Shown here in pieces: positions 10,853-22,856 of a stretch of 64,000 nt of DNA (position 1 is the first letter of the stretch; every line of letters starts with the position of its first letter). This stretch comes from Panulirus ornatus. Its lineage: Eukaryota > Arthropoda > Malacostraca > Decapoda > Palinuridae. The DNA lies in the NCBI RefSeq assembly GCF_036320965.1, contig NC_092257.1, forward strand, positions 16,267,413-16,331,412. Direction: 5' to 3'. The translations under genes and the position numbers were made by a program. The notes beneath the pieces were generated by a model that was given only the letters and a program-made list of their open reading frames with translations, was not told the DNA's origin and searched no databases.

Positions 10853-12609
10853 ATGAACTAACACTTAGAAACCAACAGTCAGGTCTGAACCAACAGTAAG
10901 AAACCAACAGATAGGGTTGAACTAACACTCGAAAACCATCAATGATGGCTGAAAACTAAGAGTTAGAAACCAACAGTTAGGGATGGATGATCAACAGTTA
11001 GGGATGGATCAACAGTTAGGGATGGATGATCCAACAGTTAGGGATGGATGATCAACAGTTAGGGATGGATCAACAGTTAGGGATGGATGATCAACAGTTA
11101 GGGATGGATCAACAGTTAGGGATGGATGATCAACAGTTAGGGATGGATCAACAGTTAGGGATGGATCAACAGTTAGGGATGGATCAACAGTTAGGGATGG
11201 ATCAACAGTTAGGGATGGATCAACAGTTAGGGATGGATCAACAGTTAGGGATGGAATCAACAGTTAGGATGGATCAACAGTTAGGGATGGATGATCAACA
11301 GTTAGGGATGGATCAACAGTTAGGGATGGACCAACAGTTAGGGATGGATCAACAGTTAGGGATGGATGATCAACAGTTAGGGATGGATGATCAACAGTTA
11401 GGGATGGATCAACAGTTAGGGATGGATGATCAACAGTTAGGGATGGATCAACAGTTAGGGATGGATGATCAACAGTTAGGGATGGATCAACAGTTAGGGA
11501 TGGACCGACAGTTAGGGATGGATCAACAGTTAGGGCTGAACCAACAGTTAGGGATGGATCAACAGTTAGGGATGGATGATCAACAGTTAGGGATGGATCA
11601 ACAGTTAGGGATGGATATCAACAGTTAGGGATGGATCAACAGTTAGGGATGGACCAACAGTTTGGGATGGATCAACAGTTAGGGATGGATCAACAGTTAG
11701 GGATGGACCGACAGTTAGGGTTGCATAATCAACAGTTAGGGATGGACCAACAGTTAGGGATTGATCAACAGTTAGGGATGGATCAACAGTTAGGGATGGA
11801 TCAACAGTTAGGGATGGATGATCAACAGTTAGGGATGGACCAGAATCAAAAGGTAGGGATGGACCAACAGTTAGGAATGGATCAACAGTTAGGGATGGAT
11901 GATCAACAGTTAGGGATGGATCAACAGTTAGGGATGGATCAACAGTTAAGGATGGATGATCAACAGTTAGGGATGGATCAACAGTTAGGGATGGATCAAC
12001 AGTTAGGAATGGATGATCAACAGTTAGGGATGGATCAACAGTTAGGGATGGATGATCAACAGTTAGGGATGGATCAACAGTTAGGGATGGATCAACAGTT
12101 AGGGATGGATCAACAGTTAGGGATGGATCAACAGTTAGGGATGGACCAGAATCAACAGGTAGGGATGGACCAACAGTTAGGGATGGATCAACAGTTAGGG
12201 ATGGGTAAACAGGTAGGGATGGATCAACAGTTTGGGATGGACCAGAATCAACAGGTAGGGATGGACCAACAGTTAGGGATGGATGATCAACAGTGAGGGA
12301 TGGATCAACAGTTAGGGATGGATCAACAGTTAGGGATGGATGATCAACAGTTAGGGATGGATCAACAGTTAGGGATGGACCAGAATCAACAGTTAGGGAT
12401 GGACCAACAGTTAGGGATGGATCAACAGTTAGGGATGGATCAACAGTTAGGGATGGATGATCAACAGTTAGGGATGGATCAACAGTTAGGGATGGACCAG
12501 AATCAACAGGTAGGGATGGATCAACAGTTAGGGATGGGTAAACAGGTAGGGATGGATCAACAGTTAGGGATGGGTAAACAGGTAAGGATGGACCAACAGT
12601 TGATAACAG
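10853..12609. repeat. 18/21-bp minisatellite translating as MDQQLG / MDDQQLG
   Basis: The basic unit is atggatcaacagttaggg (18 bp); a variant has an added gat (21 bp). Both lengths are multiples of three, so long frames stay open: about 200, 221 and 111 codons at 11026-11628, 11631-12296 and 12300-12635. The first break is a small insertion at 11629; the second is a single TTA to TGA change at about 12294. Edges (10853-10975 and 12500-12609) are diverged, as usual for minisatellites. No splice sites, signal peptide or start context argue for a real protein. Each unit carries TTAGGG. Confidence 0.9.
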
Positions 12610-12767
12610 AGATCAACAGTAAATCAAAAAGATAATGATATTCTAATCACCTGAGCTCTTACGTCATCCATCACATAGGCCCTGATTGGCTAAGTCTAAC
12701 CCATCCTCAGTGCGCTGATTGGATGAGGAACTTCTTAACGTTCAGAGAGTTTACCGTTGTACGCTTC

Positions 12768-14180
12768 TGTAGAACAACTGTACACTGTAGAGAGATCAGA
12801 TTAGAACGCTAATCTCATCTCTAATGTGCGCACCAAGCTGAACCCAATTTCAAAGCTTAGATCACACACATTAGAACGTTTTGATGGGGCTTGATTTAGA
12901 ACGCGTAGTTTGCCCAGAGACCAGATTTAGAACGCTTAGTTTGCCCAATTTACGACGCTCAGGTCTCACGAATTTGAACGCGTACGAGACCCAGTTTAGG
13001 ATACCCATTTGGCCCTATTTAGAATGCTCACGTGACCTTACTTTGGACGCTTAGGTGGGCCAAATTGGAACGTTTGCGTGGCCCAAATTGGGACGTTCAG
13101 ATGGGCCAAATTGGAACGCATATGTAACCCAACTTTGGACTCCCAGATGGGCCAAATTGGAACGCATATGTGACCCAACTTTGGACGCTCAGACGGTCCA
13201 AATTAGAACGCATACATGACATACAGCTGAACGCTAAGGTGAAACAAATTAGAACGCGTGTGTAACCCAACTTGACGTGCCAATATTTGGAGGTTCAAAA
13301 TGACTCAAACAAGAACGCCAATACAGATTATCACAGGATGCAGGGAGTTCAATTAAGAACGCGCTATAGAACCAGATCAGAAACATTTGCAGACCAAAAC
13401 TATAGAACACATGATGGTTCAATTTAAAACGCTCGTATGACTCAAAACAAAGCCGTCAGATAAACCATATAAAAACGCGCAGGTGATTCCAATAAAGCCC
13501 TGGTTTGAATGGAATTTAAACGCGAAAGTAACTCTAAAAATTAGAACGCTCACATTGACCAAAGTAAAGCAACCTGTGTTACCAAAATCGAACGCAGGTG
13601 ACACCAAATTTAAACGCTCATTTGTTCTGATTGAGAACGCTTCTGTGATGCGAGTTCAGACGGGAATGATCAAAATCAAACTGATTATATATCTCAGATT
13701 ACAAGAGATTAATTCATGTCATTTACCTTTTGAAACACTTTCAGGTCACTGCCAGTTGAACACACTGGTGGGGGGGGGGGGGGAGGTTATACGAATTCGA
13801 ACGCTTAGGGACTCTATTTCGAACGCCGAAGTTATTCAGGTTCAAAATACCAGATGACCCTTAACCACGACCCTGATCTCGAATGCTTATGTGACCCCGA
13901 TTTGAAACGCTCGATTGAACTCATGAGCTTCAGGGAAGACGAATTGAACCTAATTTCCTCAAGGGAACTCTGGTTGAACCTTAATGAGTTCAAGGTAACT
14001 CAAGTTTGACCTTAATGAACTCACCGTAACTCGGGTAAGTTAGAGAGAGAGGGGGGAAAAAATATTAAACTCCTTTGGTTCCTAGAGAATCACTGACATG
14101 ACCTTGATTTAGAACCCAGTTACGTCACTCAAACTGGCACAGATACCCCGAGATAAAAACGCCCAAATGACCCTTAATAA
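12768..14180. repeat. Strongly diverged repeat field with the core tagaacgc
   Basis: Short words such as tagaacgct, ggaacgcatatg, gggccaaattgg and gacccaactttgg recur every 25-50 bases with much divergence and no fixed register. It looks like an old minisatellite. No coding frame is convincing. A poly-G run lies at about 13770-13783. Confidence 0.6.
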
Positions 14181-14239
14181 TAAAACGCCCCACACACACA
14201 AATAGGGGAAAAAAAATAATGATGATGAGTTCCATGGAC

Positions 14240-14860
14240 GACACAAATTAATTCTGGTGCGATTTAAGTCGTGGGGGAAGATCGACCCGTCTCAGAACGT
14301 CCTCTTCCCCACTCATCAATTGACCTCATCCTGGGTGTTGCATGACCCAGCCAAACCTCGCGTTCTCTCCCTCTCTCACGTAGAGGCATTCGAACGCACG
14401 GATGAACTCCCAAACCAACCCCCCTCGCCCCCCCCGAGGGCGTTCTGCGTGGATGCTGCTCTCGCACAGCCCTGTGCAGGAGGAAGAGGACGAGTTTCGA
14501 TCATTGCAAATGGACGGTGAGATTATCGCAAACCGGGGCGCCCCTCGAGGATGGGTCGAGGGTGTACCTGTTAATCTATCGCGGACCGATGCCCCAACCG
14601 GTTTTAAGGGAGAGGGGAGGGCCAAAAAATGGGAAAAGGGGGGTAAAGGGGGAGAGGAGATGAGGGAGATGCAGAGGTCGGAGGAGAGAGGAGGGAGGAG
14701 GGAGGAACCCCTTTCTCTCGAGAGGGACGTCTGGATTCGAGTACCTGACGAAGACGTGCGCGATCTCCTGCAGGCGAGAGCACTCTGTAGCTTACCATCA
14801 GACATTATGGTTGTGGGCTGTGTGTTGTGTGGGGAGAGAGGAGGTGGTGGTGGTGGTGGT
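14240..14860. other. GC-rich stretch with open frames on both strands, no recognised gene
   Basis: The + strand frame from 14402 and the minus-strand frame from 15177 both stay open through this region, but neither protein resembles a known family and both continue into simple repeats. The base composition and CpG content exceed the surroundings, which would fit an exon or a promoter, but no splice sites or start context stand out. Confidence 0.3.
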
Positions 14861-14969
14861 TCGAGACGAGACGAGATGCGCGCTGCGTGCCTCTCCCTTG
14901 CTGGCTGGGGTCTTACTGAGGGCAGGATCCCGCCAGCAGACGGACGAGTGTGCCTAGACGCCCCTCCAC

Positions 14970-15031
14970 CACCACCACCACCACAATCACCACCACCACC
15001 TCCACCACAACCAGCCCCACCCCCTTTACTC

Positions 15032-15108
<77 letters not shown>

Positions 15109-15130
15109 CACACACACACACACACACACC
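14970..15130. repeat. CCA repeat, CT and CA microsatellites
   Basis: (CCA)n at about 14970-15015, (CT)n at 15031-15105, (CA)n at 15108-15130. Confidence 0.95.
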
Positions 15131-15410
15131 ACGAACGACTCTGACATTTTTTGAGATTTCTTCCTCATTTCACTCACTCGACCTTATAAGACGACTGTGT
15201 CGGTCAGGTCAGAGGGAGGGACTGACCTCTGGTGAGAGCCCAATGAGGGGTGATGGTGAAGGAAGGAAGAACAACCTTCCTAAACCCCCCCCCCCACACA
15301 CGCCCCCTCATCGTCCCTCACCTCCTCCGCCCGCACGCCCCCTCTCCTCACACAGTGTGAGGCGCGCCAGACCCGAAGTCCCACATTGTCAGTTGCATCC
15401 ATGGCTACTG

Positions 15411-15412
<2 letters not shown>

Positions 15413-15467
<55 letters not shown>

Positions 15468-15480
15468 TGTGTGAGTGTGC
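15413..15480. repeat. GT microsatellite
   Basis: (GT)n with two a interruptions near the end. Confidence 0.95.
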
Positions 15481-15562
15481 ATGTGTGTTGGGGGGAGTGG
15501 GAGGGGAGGGGGCTATACTTCAAGATGGCTGGCTGCTGGAGAAATGGCGACGAGAGATAAGC

Positions 15563-15563
<1 letters not shown>

Positions 15564-15623
<60 letters not shown>

Positions 15624-15625
15624 GC
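15564..15625. repeat. CA microsatellite
   Basis: (CA)n ending in cgcacacgcgc. Confidence 0.95.
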
Positions 15626-15826
15626 AGTTTTTTTTCCCCCATCTCGAGCAGGGGAATGAGGTCTTTGAGTACGAAGGTACGGTATATGAGTACGACGATG
15701 GTACGGTGTTCGTACACGACGGTACGTCGACCCTAGACCACAGAGCTATGACCAGGGGGTATAATGATGTTTGACCTTTGACCAGACCTTTTACACGATC
15801 GGGTCAGAATGAGCAAGCCATCGAAG

Positions 15827-16045
15827 ATAAGGGTCGTACCTTCGTGCTCAAGGGTCGTATACCGTCGTGCTCAAGGGTCGTATACCGTCGTGCTCAAGGG
15901 TGGTATACCGTCGTGCTCAAGGGTCGTATACCATCGTGCTCAAGGGTCGTACCCTCCTGATCAAGGGTCGTATACCGTCGTGCTTAAGGGTCGTACCGTC
16001 GTGCTCATGGGTCGTACCGTCGTGCTCAAGGCTCGCACTATCGTG
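15827..16045. repeat. 23-bp minisatellite
   Basis: About ten units of tcgtgctcaagggtcgta plus tataccg or shorter forms. Degenerate relatives (ggtacggtatatgagtacga) start at about 15660. The same unit is found at 28115-28350 on the other strand. Confidence 0.85.
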
Positions 16046-16060
16046 AACACACTGAAGGAA

Positions 16061-16126
<66 letters not shown>
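16061..16126. repeat. CA microsatellite
   Basis: Uninterrupted (CA)n directly after the 23-bp minisatellite. Confidence 0.95.
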
Positions 16127-16128
<2 letters not shown>

Positions 16129-16299
16129 TCTTTGCAATTGAAAAAAAATAAAAAGCATATTTCGTAATATCCAGATCACTTCTATGTCATTACTTGGTTA
16201 TTACCTGATCCACTAACGGCTAATTACTAGAGTAATTATGAAGGTCTTACTGGGCATTTATCGAGACAATACAAAATGTTCATCGGCTCAGTAATTCGC

Positions 16300-16800
16300 A
16301 GCCCTGGATGTACAATTAGGGTGATAAACTGGCAATTACTGGTAATTGCTAGGTCATTACTGGGGGGTTGATGAACTGGTGATTACAGGGTCATTACTGG
16401 GAGGGTTGATGAACTGGTGATTACAGGGTCATTACTGGGGGGTTGATGAACTGGTGATTACAGGGTCATTAGTGTGTGTATCACTGGGACATTGAAGGGA
16501 ACTTAATAGATGTCGATAGAGGTGGTTATTAGCGTGTCATCCCTGCCACATTAGTGGACGCAATGACATCATTGCCAAACCACTAATGACCCTTCAGTAA
16601 GTCATTATCCAGATGTAAATGAGTATTTACCGGGGGGGGGGAGGTCATTACCCCAAGACATAATTGTTTCATCGCTCAGTCGTTATCCAAGACATGTGAT
16701 CAATTACTGGGGTTAATAGCCCTAGATGTAAGTGGTTAATCACCAATTCAAGACCGGTGTTTTTGGGTAATGGCTAGGATATTAGGGGGTCATTACCGGC
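16300..16800. repeat. Diverged repeat with three regular units
   Basis: tgatgaactggtgattacag plus ggtcattactgggggg occurs three times in 16365-16470. Around it attactgg-like words recur in diverged form, and a poly-G run lies at about 16633. Confidence 0.7.
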
Positions 16801-17650
16801 TAATGACATTAGGTATGGAGCCTTTTTAGCCCCATTAGAATGGGTGAGGGTCTGTCGTGTTGGCAAGTCGCTTGTGAGAAGTTGAAATTTTCCATTTTAA
16901 ACCTCAGTGTTAAAATGTGATTGTGCTTTTAACACCTCATTTTTAACTCTGTAAATAAAATGAACTCATTAACCTAATCGTATCGCTGTGTGAGGGATGA
17001 AGACATCTCTCATCTTAAGTTGTTTTTGTTGATTGTTTGTCAGTAAAGTGTAAACACTGTGGTCAAGAGATAACGATAGAGTAAAAGTGTTTGTTTAAGA
17101 AGCAAAAAGAAAACAATTTTGTCTACAGAGTGAAAAGTTTGGATACATTTTCGTACTATGTCGTTTTATCTCCCATCTTCTCCAAGTCAACTGAGACAGC
17201 CAATGGGGAATCGTATGCCAACAACACATTAATAACAACACATTAATCACTGTCTTTGTAGAAATCCTCATCTCCTTACCCTTACCTTACGAACCCCCAC
17301 ACACACACCCGTGCGTGCATGCGTGCGTGCGTGAGACACGAAGGAGAGCAAGATAGACAGATAGACCTGGCACACCACACCGGCGAACTTCACGGAAAGA
17401 AAACTAAGATAAGATAGATAACAAGGTAGGGAGGAGGAGAGGAGAGAGAGAGAGAGATAAGATGCTTAAGAACGACCACTGGTGAAGATTGCGATTGCTA
17501 TCCAGTGGCACACTGATGCATGTTATGCTCCAGATAATGACTTACAGTCGGTAAAGAAAAGAGTCGTTTGTGAGCATTTTTGTTTACCTTGTTGATTATG
17601 ATGTAAATAAGACGCAGAACATTTCTTGAGAATGATTTCAAACGTGATGT
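16800..17650. other. Unique stretch
   Basis: AT-rich sequence with a short (TGCG)n-like run at about 17315-17332. No gene or repeat is recognised. Confidence 0.4.
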
Positions 17651-17652
17651 GT

Positions 17653-17786
<134 letters not shown>

Positions 17787-17974
17787 TTCATACTCAAGTT
17801 TATGCTGAAAATTATGGACTTAACTCCATATAGAGTAATTTGTATCGGTGTTGACCAAGTAATTAAAATCACAGTTTGCTAATGATGCTCAAATGACCAC
17901 AAGTCTTTCAAAAGACTCACTCGCTAAGCAGAGGTCAGTTTATGCACGGCAATTAACCCCTAATTCTCCAATTG

Positions 17975-18075
17975 GGTTGACCTGTGGAAGCAACGTGTTC
18001 TGTGGTCTTCGAATGGGGGATCCGAACTCCCATCGCATCGCAAATCAGCGTTAGGCACCTGACTACCTCCTGAAG
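17975..18075 (-). mobile_element. tRNA-like / SINE-like segment
   Basis: On the minus strand ggaggtagtcaggtgcct (18053-18070) resembles an A box and agttcggatccc (about 18017-18028) a B box, at near-tRNA spacing. Flanking stems could not be established, so a decayed SINE or tRNA pseudogene is the best reading. Confidence 0.35.
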
Positions 18076-18159
18076 ATCTTGCTAATGAAGACTAATTACA
18101 TTTGTCTACTCCCTTGCAGTCGACATGGTTGTTGTCATGGTGGGGGTCAGGCAGGAACC

Positions 18160-18161
<2 letters not shown>

Positions 18162-18236
<75 letters not shown>
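18162..18236. repeat. GA microsatellite
   Basis: Uninterrupted (GA)n. Confidence 0.95.
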
Positions 18237-18237
<1 letters not shown>

Positions 18238-18790
18238 CTATTGAGAAGATATTCTTAAGCTACTACAATCAGATCACCAACTCTAAGATCCGTCCAGTTG
18301 TACTTAGGTCAATATAGTTTGTTCACGACCAAACCATAGGGTCGATAAGATCGGGTTTCTGTTTAAGTGTACTGCCAGTGGATCCAACCCGATCTAGCCT
18401 CAAGCAGTGATGTCAAATTGTAATCCAATATCACATCAGGCAACTCTAACATTAAGGTCAGCTAAGAATCATCTTAATTGTTGGAAATCATCGTGAGATG
18501 AGACGTCTCTAGATCACTCATTAACCTCGAAGATTAGTTTGAGTATGTTACGTCTCTCAAAAGGAATTGAGGAGACTCGAAGGCAGATTTTTGCTCTTTA
18601 CCTCTAGGTCAACAAATGATCAAAGCGCATGTTGTGAACTGGGTTGCTGTAGTGAAACCTTTTCTTGAGTAGGTTGGGAAGCATCTTTCCCACACTCCAC
18701 TGCCTGTCTTTCCCTGTATATGGGAAAATAAGTGGAACAGCTTCTTTCCCATGAATGTCCAAGGGAAAGAAGCGAAAGGTCATCATATAT
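18237..18790. other. Unique stretch
   Basis: No gene, element or repeat is recognised. Confidence 0.4.
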
Positions 18791-18791
18791 T

Positions 18792-18793
<2 letters not shown>

Positions 18794-18873
<80 letters not shown>

Positions 18874-18882
18874 TGTGTGTGG
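18794..18882. repeat. GT microsatellite
   Basis: (TG)n with one interruption near the right end. Confidence 0.95.
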
Positions 18883-18904
18883 AAGGAGGAACGTTGATGC
18901 ACAT

Positions 18905-19300
18905 GACAGCTGTCTGGGGTTAGGTTATTATAACCTGAGGTTGGGTCATCGTGATGTGGGGATGGTTGTCAGTATACTGTGGTGTAGGGTCATCATCATC
19001 ACCTTAGCTTGAATCATCATTATAAGCTGAGGTTAGGTTAGGTTAGGTTAGGTTAGGTTAGGTTAGGTTAGGTTAGGTTTTTACTTGGAGTTGATTGTCA
19101 ACATTTTCTGGGGGTTGGTTCACATTTTAATCTGGTGTTTAGGTGGTTTATAATCTAGAGTGAAGTCATCTTATCTGGGGTATAGTTCACTGTAAACAGG
19201 CCTTGAAGCCTCATTATCTAGAGTTGGGGGTCATTATAATCAAGGGTTAGGTTATTATAATCTGGGATAAGGGCAGGACAATAATCTGAGCGTCCTAAGA
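18905..19300. repeat. Diverged repeat around the TTAGG block
   Basis: Words such as ggttaggttattataa, gaggttgggtcatcgtg and gggttaggttattataatct recur around 19031-19080 with no fixed period. Confidence 0.5.
19031..19080 (+). repeat. Interstitial telomere-type repeat (TTAGG)n
   Basis: Nine perfect GGTTA units followed by a broken one. TTAGG is the telomere repeat of most arthropods, including decapods. The block lies inside unrelated sequence, far from any chromosome end visible here. Confidence 0.9.
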
Positions 19301-19423
19301 ATCTGGGAGTTTGGAGTTGTACTGGACCTTGACCATACATATGGTTGTTCGTAAGTCGGGCGGACGTAAGTTGGGGAATACCTGTACATAACAATGGTTA
19401 TAATACCATCTTAACATACTCGT

Positions 19424-19632
19424 CAGGCTGACGTCACAACATATTCGTCCAGCTGACGTCACAACATATTCGTCCAGCTGACGTCACAACATATTCGTCC
19501 AGCTGACGTCACAACATATTCGTCCAGCTGACGTCACAACATATTCGTCCAGCTGACGTCACAACATATTCGTCCAGCTGACGTCACAACATATTCGTCC
19601 AGCTGACGTCACAACATATTCGTCCAGCTGAC
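19424..19632. repeat. 25-bp array with a perfect CRE palindrome per unit
   Basis: The unit is cagctgacgtcacaacatat plus tcgtc. Eight units carry TGACGTCA, the cAMP-response-element palindrome, and a ninth has TGACATCA. Units 2-8 are identical. CAGCTG, an E-box, is also present in all but the first unit. Confidence 0.9.
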
Positions 19633-19639
19633 ATCATGT

Positions 19640-20125
19640 ATTCGCCCTTAGTCAGATAACGTATCTCGAAGGGTTGGGTCATCGTGCTAGCGAGGTTACC
19701 CCAACCTCCCAGTGAGAGATAACAGATGAGATAAGAATGGACAGTGAAAGAGGAGGAGGAGGAGGAGGAAGGAAAAGTCTCGACTTTATCTATGCAGCTG
19801 AGACTTCCCATAGTTGAAGGTGTGATGAATCACCATTGTTTGGGAAGGAGGCAGGACGAGGGGGCCACCAGTGCACACACAGGTGAAAGACACGTAACAT
19901 TTCTAACCACTTACATTTAATGGCATTCTTGATGCTTTTCACAAGGAGTCGACAGGTGCATAGATTCGAAGGGAGTACACCTTTATTATTTATGGCAATG
20001 GTAGAAAATGCATCAAGTTAGATTTGATGAGAGATATGTGAAGAAACGAGAGATGTGTTTGCGTGGAGGGGAAGAAAATATATTGGCTAGATTTTTTTCC
20101 CTCCTTTTCACCAGAGTAGATTGTG
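19640..20125. other. Unique stretch
   Basis: Contains a short (GGA)n run at about 19752-19768. Nothing else is recognised. Confidence 0.4.

Positions 20126-20127
<2 letters not shown>

Positions 20128-20217
<90 letters not shown>
20128..20217. repeat. GA microsatellite
   Basis: Uninterrupted (GA)n. Confidence 0.95.
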
Positions 20218-20219
<2 letters not shown>

Positions 20220-20778
20220 CTACCAACGAGTTTATGGTTGTGGAGAAACGCCATATCAAGTGAGGGGAATACGACTCTGTGTAGTGACTTAATTGTATAG
20301 CATCTATACATCATTCCTTCCTGTTGTTCATATATGATGGCGAACATACCGGGAGTACACCACAGAAGCAGGGAGTAGAAAGACGTGTTTTGCTGTGAAC
20401 AGGAGTACTTCAGGATGGAGTACTGGGTCCGTAATCGTTTTTCTCTTTCTTCCACAGATAGATCACCGTGTAAGATGAGAGTATAAATAGACGTAATGAT
20501 TGTGAATTAGGGTTAAGCCACGACTAAGGAAGATGGAATTAATTGTTAATCCCTTCAGTGATGTGTGTATGACAAGCTGAGGGTAATTAAATGTAAGAAA
20601 GGTTTTTTTTTTGTGTGGGCACTGACGGGAGTATATGGCTTGTTGTATTTTGAATATACGTGGAGAAGAGTCCAGATATTTTGGGTGCTTTTGTGATCAC
20701 AGTTGATGAAAAGAAAACAAATGCTAAGAGAGACACGCAATGGGAAGCGTTTTGAGAACTTAGTCCACCTAAAGAAAC
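20218..20778. other. Unique stretch
   Basis: No gene or element is recognised. Confidence 0.4.
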
Positions 20779-20779
20779 C

Positions 20780-20969
<190 letters not shown>

Positions 20970-21148
20970 GTGGGAAGGTCAGCAAAAAGTGGCTGAAAGT
21001 CCCTAGTGAGATGTGCAACAACAGGCAGATGATTCCTGAGGTTGATGTAGAAGGCTATGCATCAAGTTACCTGGGAAAGAGATAGACATTGGTGGCGACA
21101 GATGGTCGAGAAGTGTGATTATGGACCATGTATGAGGAAGAGCTCTTG

Positions 21149-21150
21149 TG

Positions 21151-21195
<45 letters not shown>
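21149..21195. repeat. GT microsatellite
   Basis: (GT)n with one c interruption. Confidence 0.95.
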
Positions 21196-21198
<3 letters not shown>

Positions 21199-21277
21199 GA
21201 AGAGACAGTTTTACACTCGTGTTGCCCCGTAACTTAACCTTGTATATGTGTGCCATGCATTTATACCATTGTATTGG

Positions 21278-21281
<4 letters not shown>

Positions 21282-21328
<47 letters not shown>

Positions 21329-21339
21329 ACACACACACC
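21282..21339. repeat. CA microsatellite
   Basis: (CA)n with one t interruption; inverted relative to the GT block 87 bases upstream. Confidence 0.95.
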
Positions 21340-21344
21340 TCAGC

Positions 21345-21910
21345 CTATGTACATGAACATACAGAGATTATAGAAAGCAATTGAAACACATGATCAATAT
21401 TATACAAAAGGGATTGACTCTGATTCCAGTACAAAAGAGAATCAAAATACCATTACATACACGACATACAACACACATAGTGTTGATGTATCGGTCATGA
21501 TACAGGAGAGGTCCAGGTTACAAAATATGGTGTTGGCTGGTACAGAATACATGATGAAGGTAAAGATAGACCCTCATGTTACACAAAAAGCTTTGGTTAT
21601 GGGATATCTTCACGAATATCTGTGTCAGTGAAGCAACGAACCATACTGAACGTGTGTGGTCATATGATTATCCTCAACACCTGATGAAGGTGATTAAAGA
21701 TAATTCGACTGTTAGTGCTGATGACCTTAATGACTCTAGCTAGTTGGTAGGTCTGGACCCCGAACTACCATTGAAGTCATTGCAATGTTCAACGTTCACA
21801 CAGGCCCTGAGTTCTGAAATAAAACGTTAAACGGATCACTCTGAAATGTAATCTTCAAATCAAATGTTGATCAGATACAAAATAGATCTAATTACATTAG
21901 GAATGTTCTC
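21345..21910. other. Unique stretch
   Basis: No gene or element is recognised before the Penelope-like remnant. Confidence 0.4.
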
Positions 21911-21916
21911 AAGGGA

Positions 21917-22195
21917 TCATAATATTCTGTAACTTTCCAGGTGTACCTGTAACTTAGATGTATTCTGGTAGTTACAGTAGCACACTGTATGGTGGTCATT
22001 GTCGTGAGTGTTGGTAATTAGGCAGTTCGCTCGTAATGACCGCCCAAGGCATTCGCAAATACAAATCCTGAGGTTTGGCTTCGTTTCGCCAATACACCAA
22101 GCATCAAAGCTCTTCTGCTTGTACTTGTGGACAGCTGACGACTGTAACTCTTCCTTGAGCTTGAAATATGACTGTATTTCATTTCCTGCTTCCAA
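21917..22195 (-). pseudogene. Penelope-like element GIY-YIG endonuclease remnant
   Basis: A 92-residue minus-strand frame contains SSAVHKYKQKSFDAWCIGET, KPNLRICICECLGRSLRAN and HDNDHH. The order matches the GIY-YIG domain of Penelope-like retroelements: VYKY.C..C...YIGET, then R..EH.G.S.R, then a histidine-rich turn. The YIG Tyr and the EH His are changed (CIG, ECLG), so this copy looks inactive. The reverse transcriptase part is not seen next to it. Conserved Zn-like Cys are mostly lost. Confidence 0.5.
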
Positions 22196-22199
22196 ACTA

Positions 22200-22850
22200 C
22201 TGTAATGTCAACCTACGGGTTAAACTCACATAATGATACAGTCCAGTTCCTTACAAGGTGTATGATTGACCCTCCTAGCGAACAAGGTTGTAAAATATGT
22301 TGCAATCTTGGGGGCAATTGATGACTTTATTGATGGACATGATAATTTGTCTTGTGTTTTACCATTACACATCCAAATGAAGTTTAAAGGAAAACTATTC
22401 TAAAGCAAAATATTTATCAATGATTCGGTTTCAGTATGGAATTTAAGATCATCAGAATATGTATGCAATGCTTTCGTATTGCTAGAGTTAACAGTATGTT
22501 TGAATTTATGTTCAATCAGGAAAGAACTAGTTGATTTCATTCAAAGGCCAGTGAATGTGTTGGTTTTGTATATACTGACATAGTGAAGGAATTCCCAATT
22601 TACTTGTAATATCAAGAACTGTCAATAAATTACCCAATGCGTCCTTCCCAGCGATATGGGATCATTCCCACGACAATGACTAACCAATGTGGGAAAGGGA
22701 GCTCCTCTGTTCCTAGCCAGTAGGTCATCAAACACCCATCTGTTAACAGGAGTTCCTTCCTCTCCTACAGGATCAAACCCATTTTAAGTAACAATGAGGC
22801 GTCGACAGAGCTACTGTGTTAATAAGTAACTTTTTTTTAAAGTTTTAGGG
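22200..22850. other. Unique stretch
   Basis: No open frame or repeat stands out; possibly more of the Penelope-like element, decayed beyond recognition. Confidence 0.35.
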
Positions 22851-22856
22851 TAAAAC

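Noticed and set aside
11026..12635. The MDQQLG frames as a real glutamine-rich protein gene
   Set aside because: Open length follows from 18/21-bp units; array edges decay outside any gene structure. Kept only as a finding to test.
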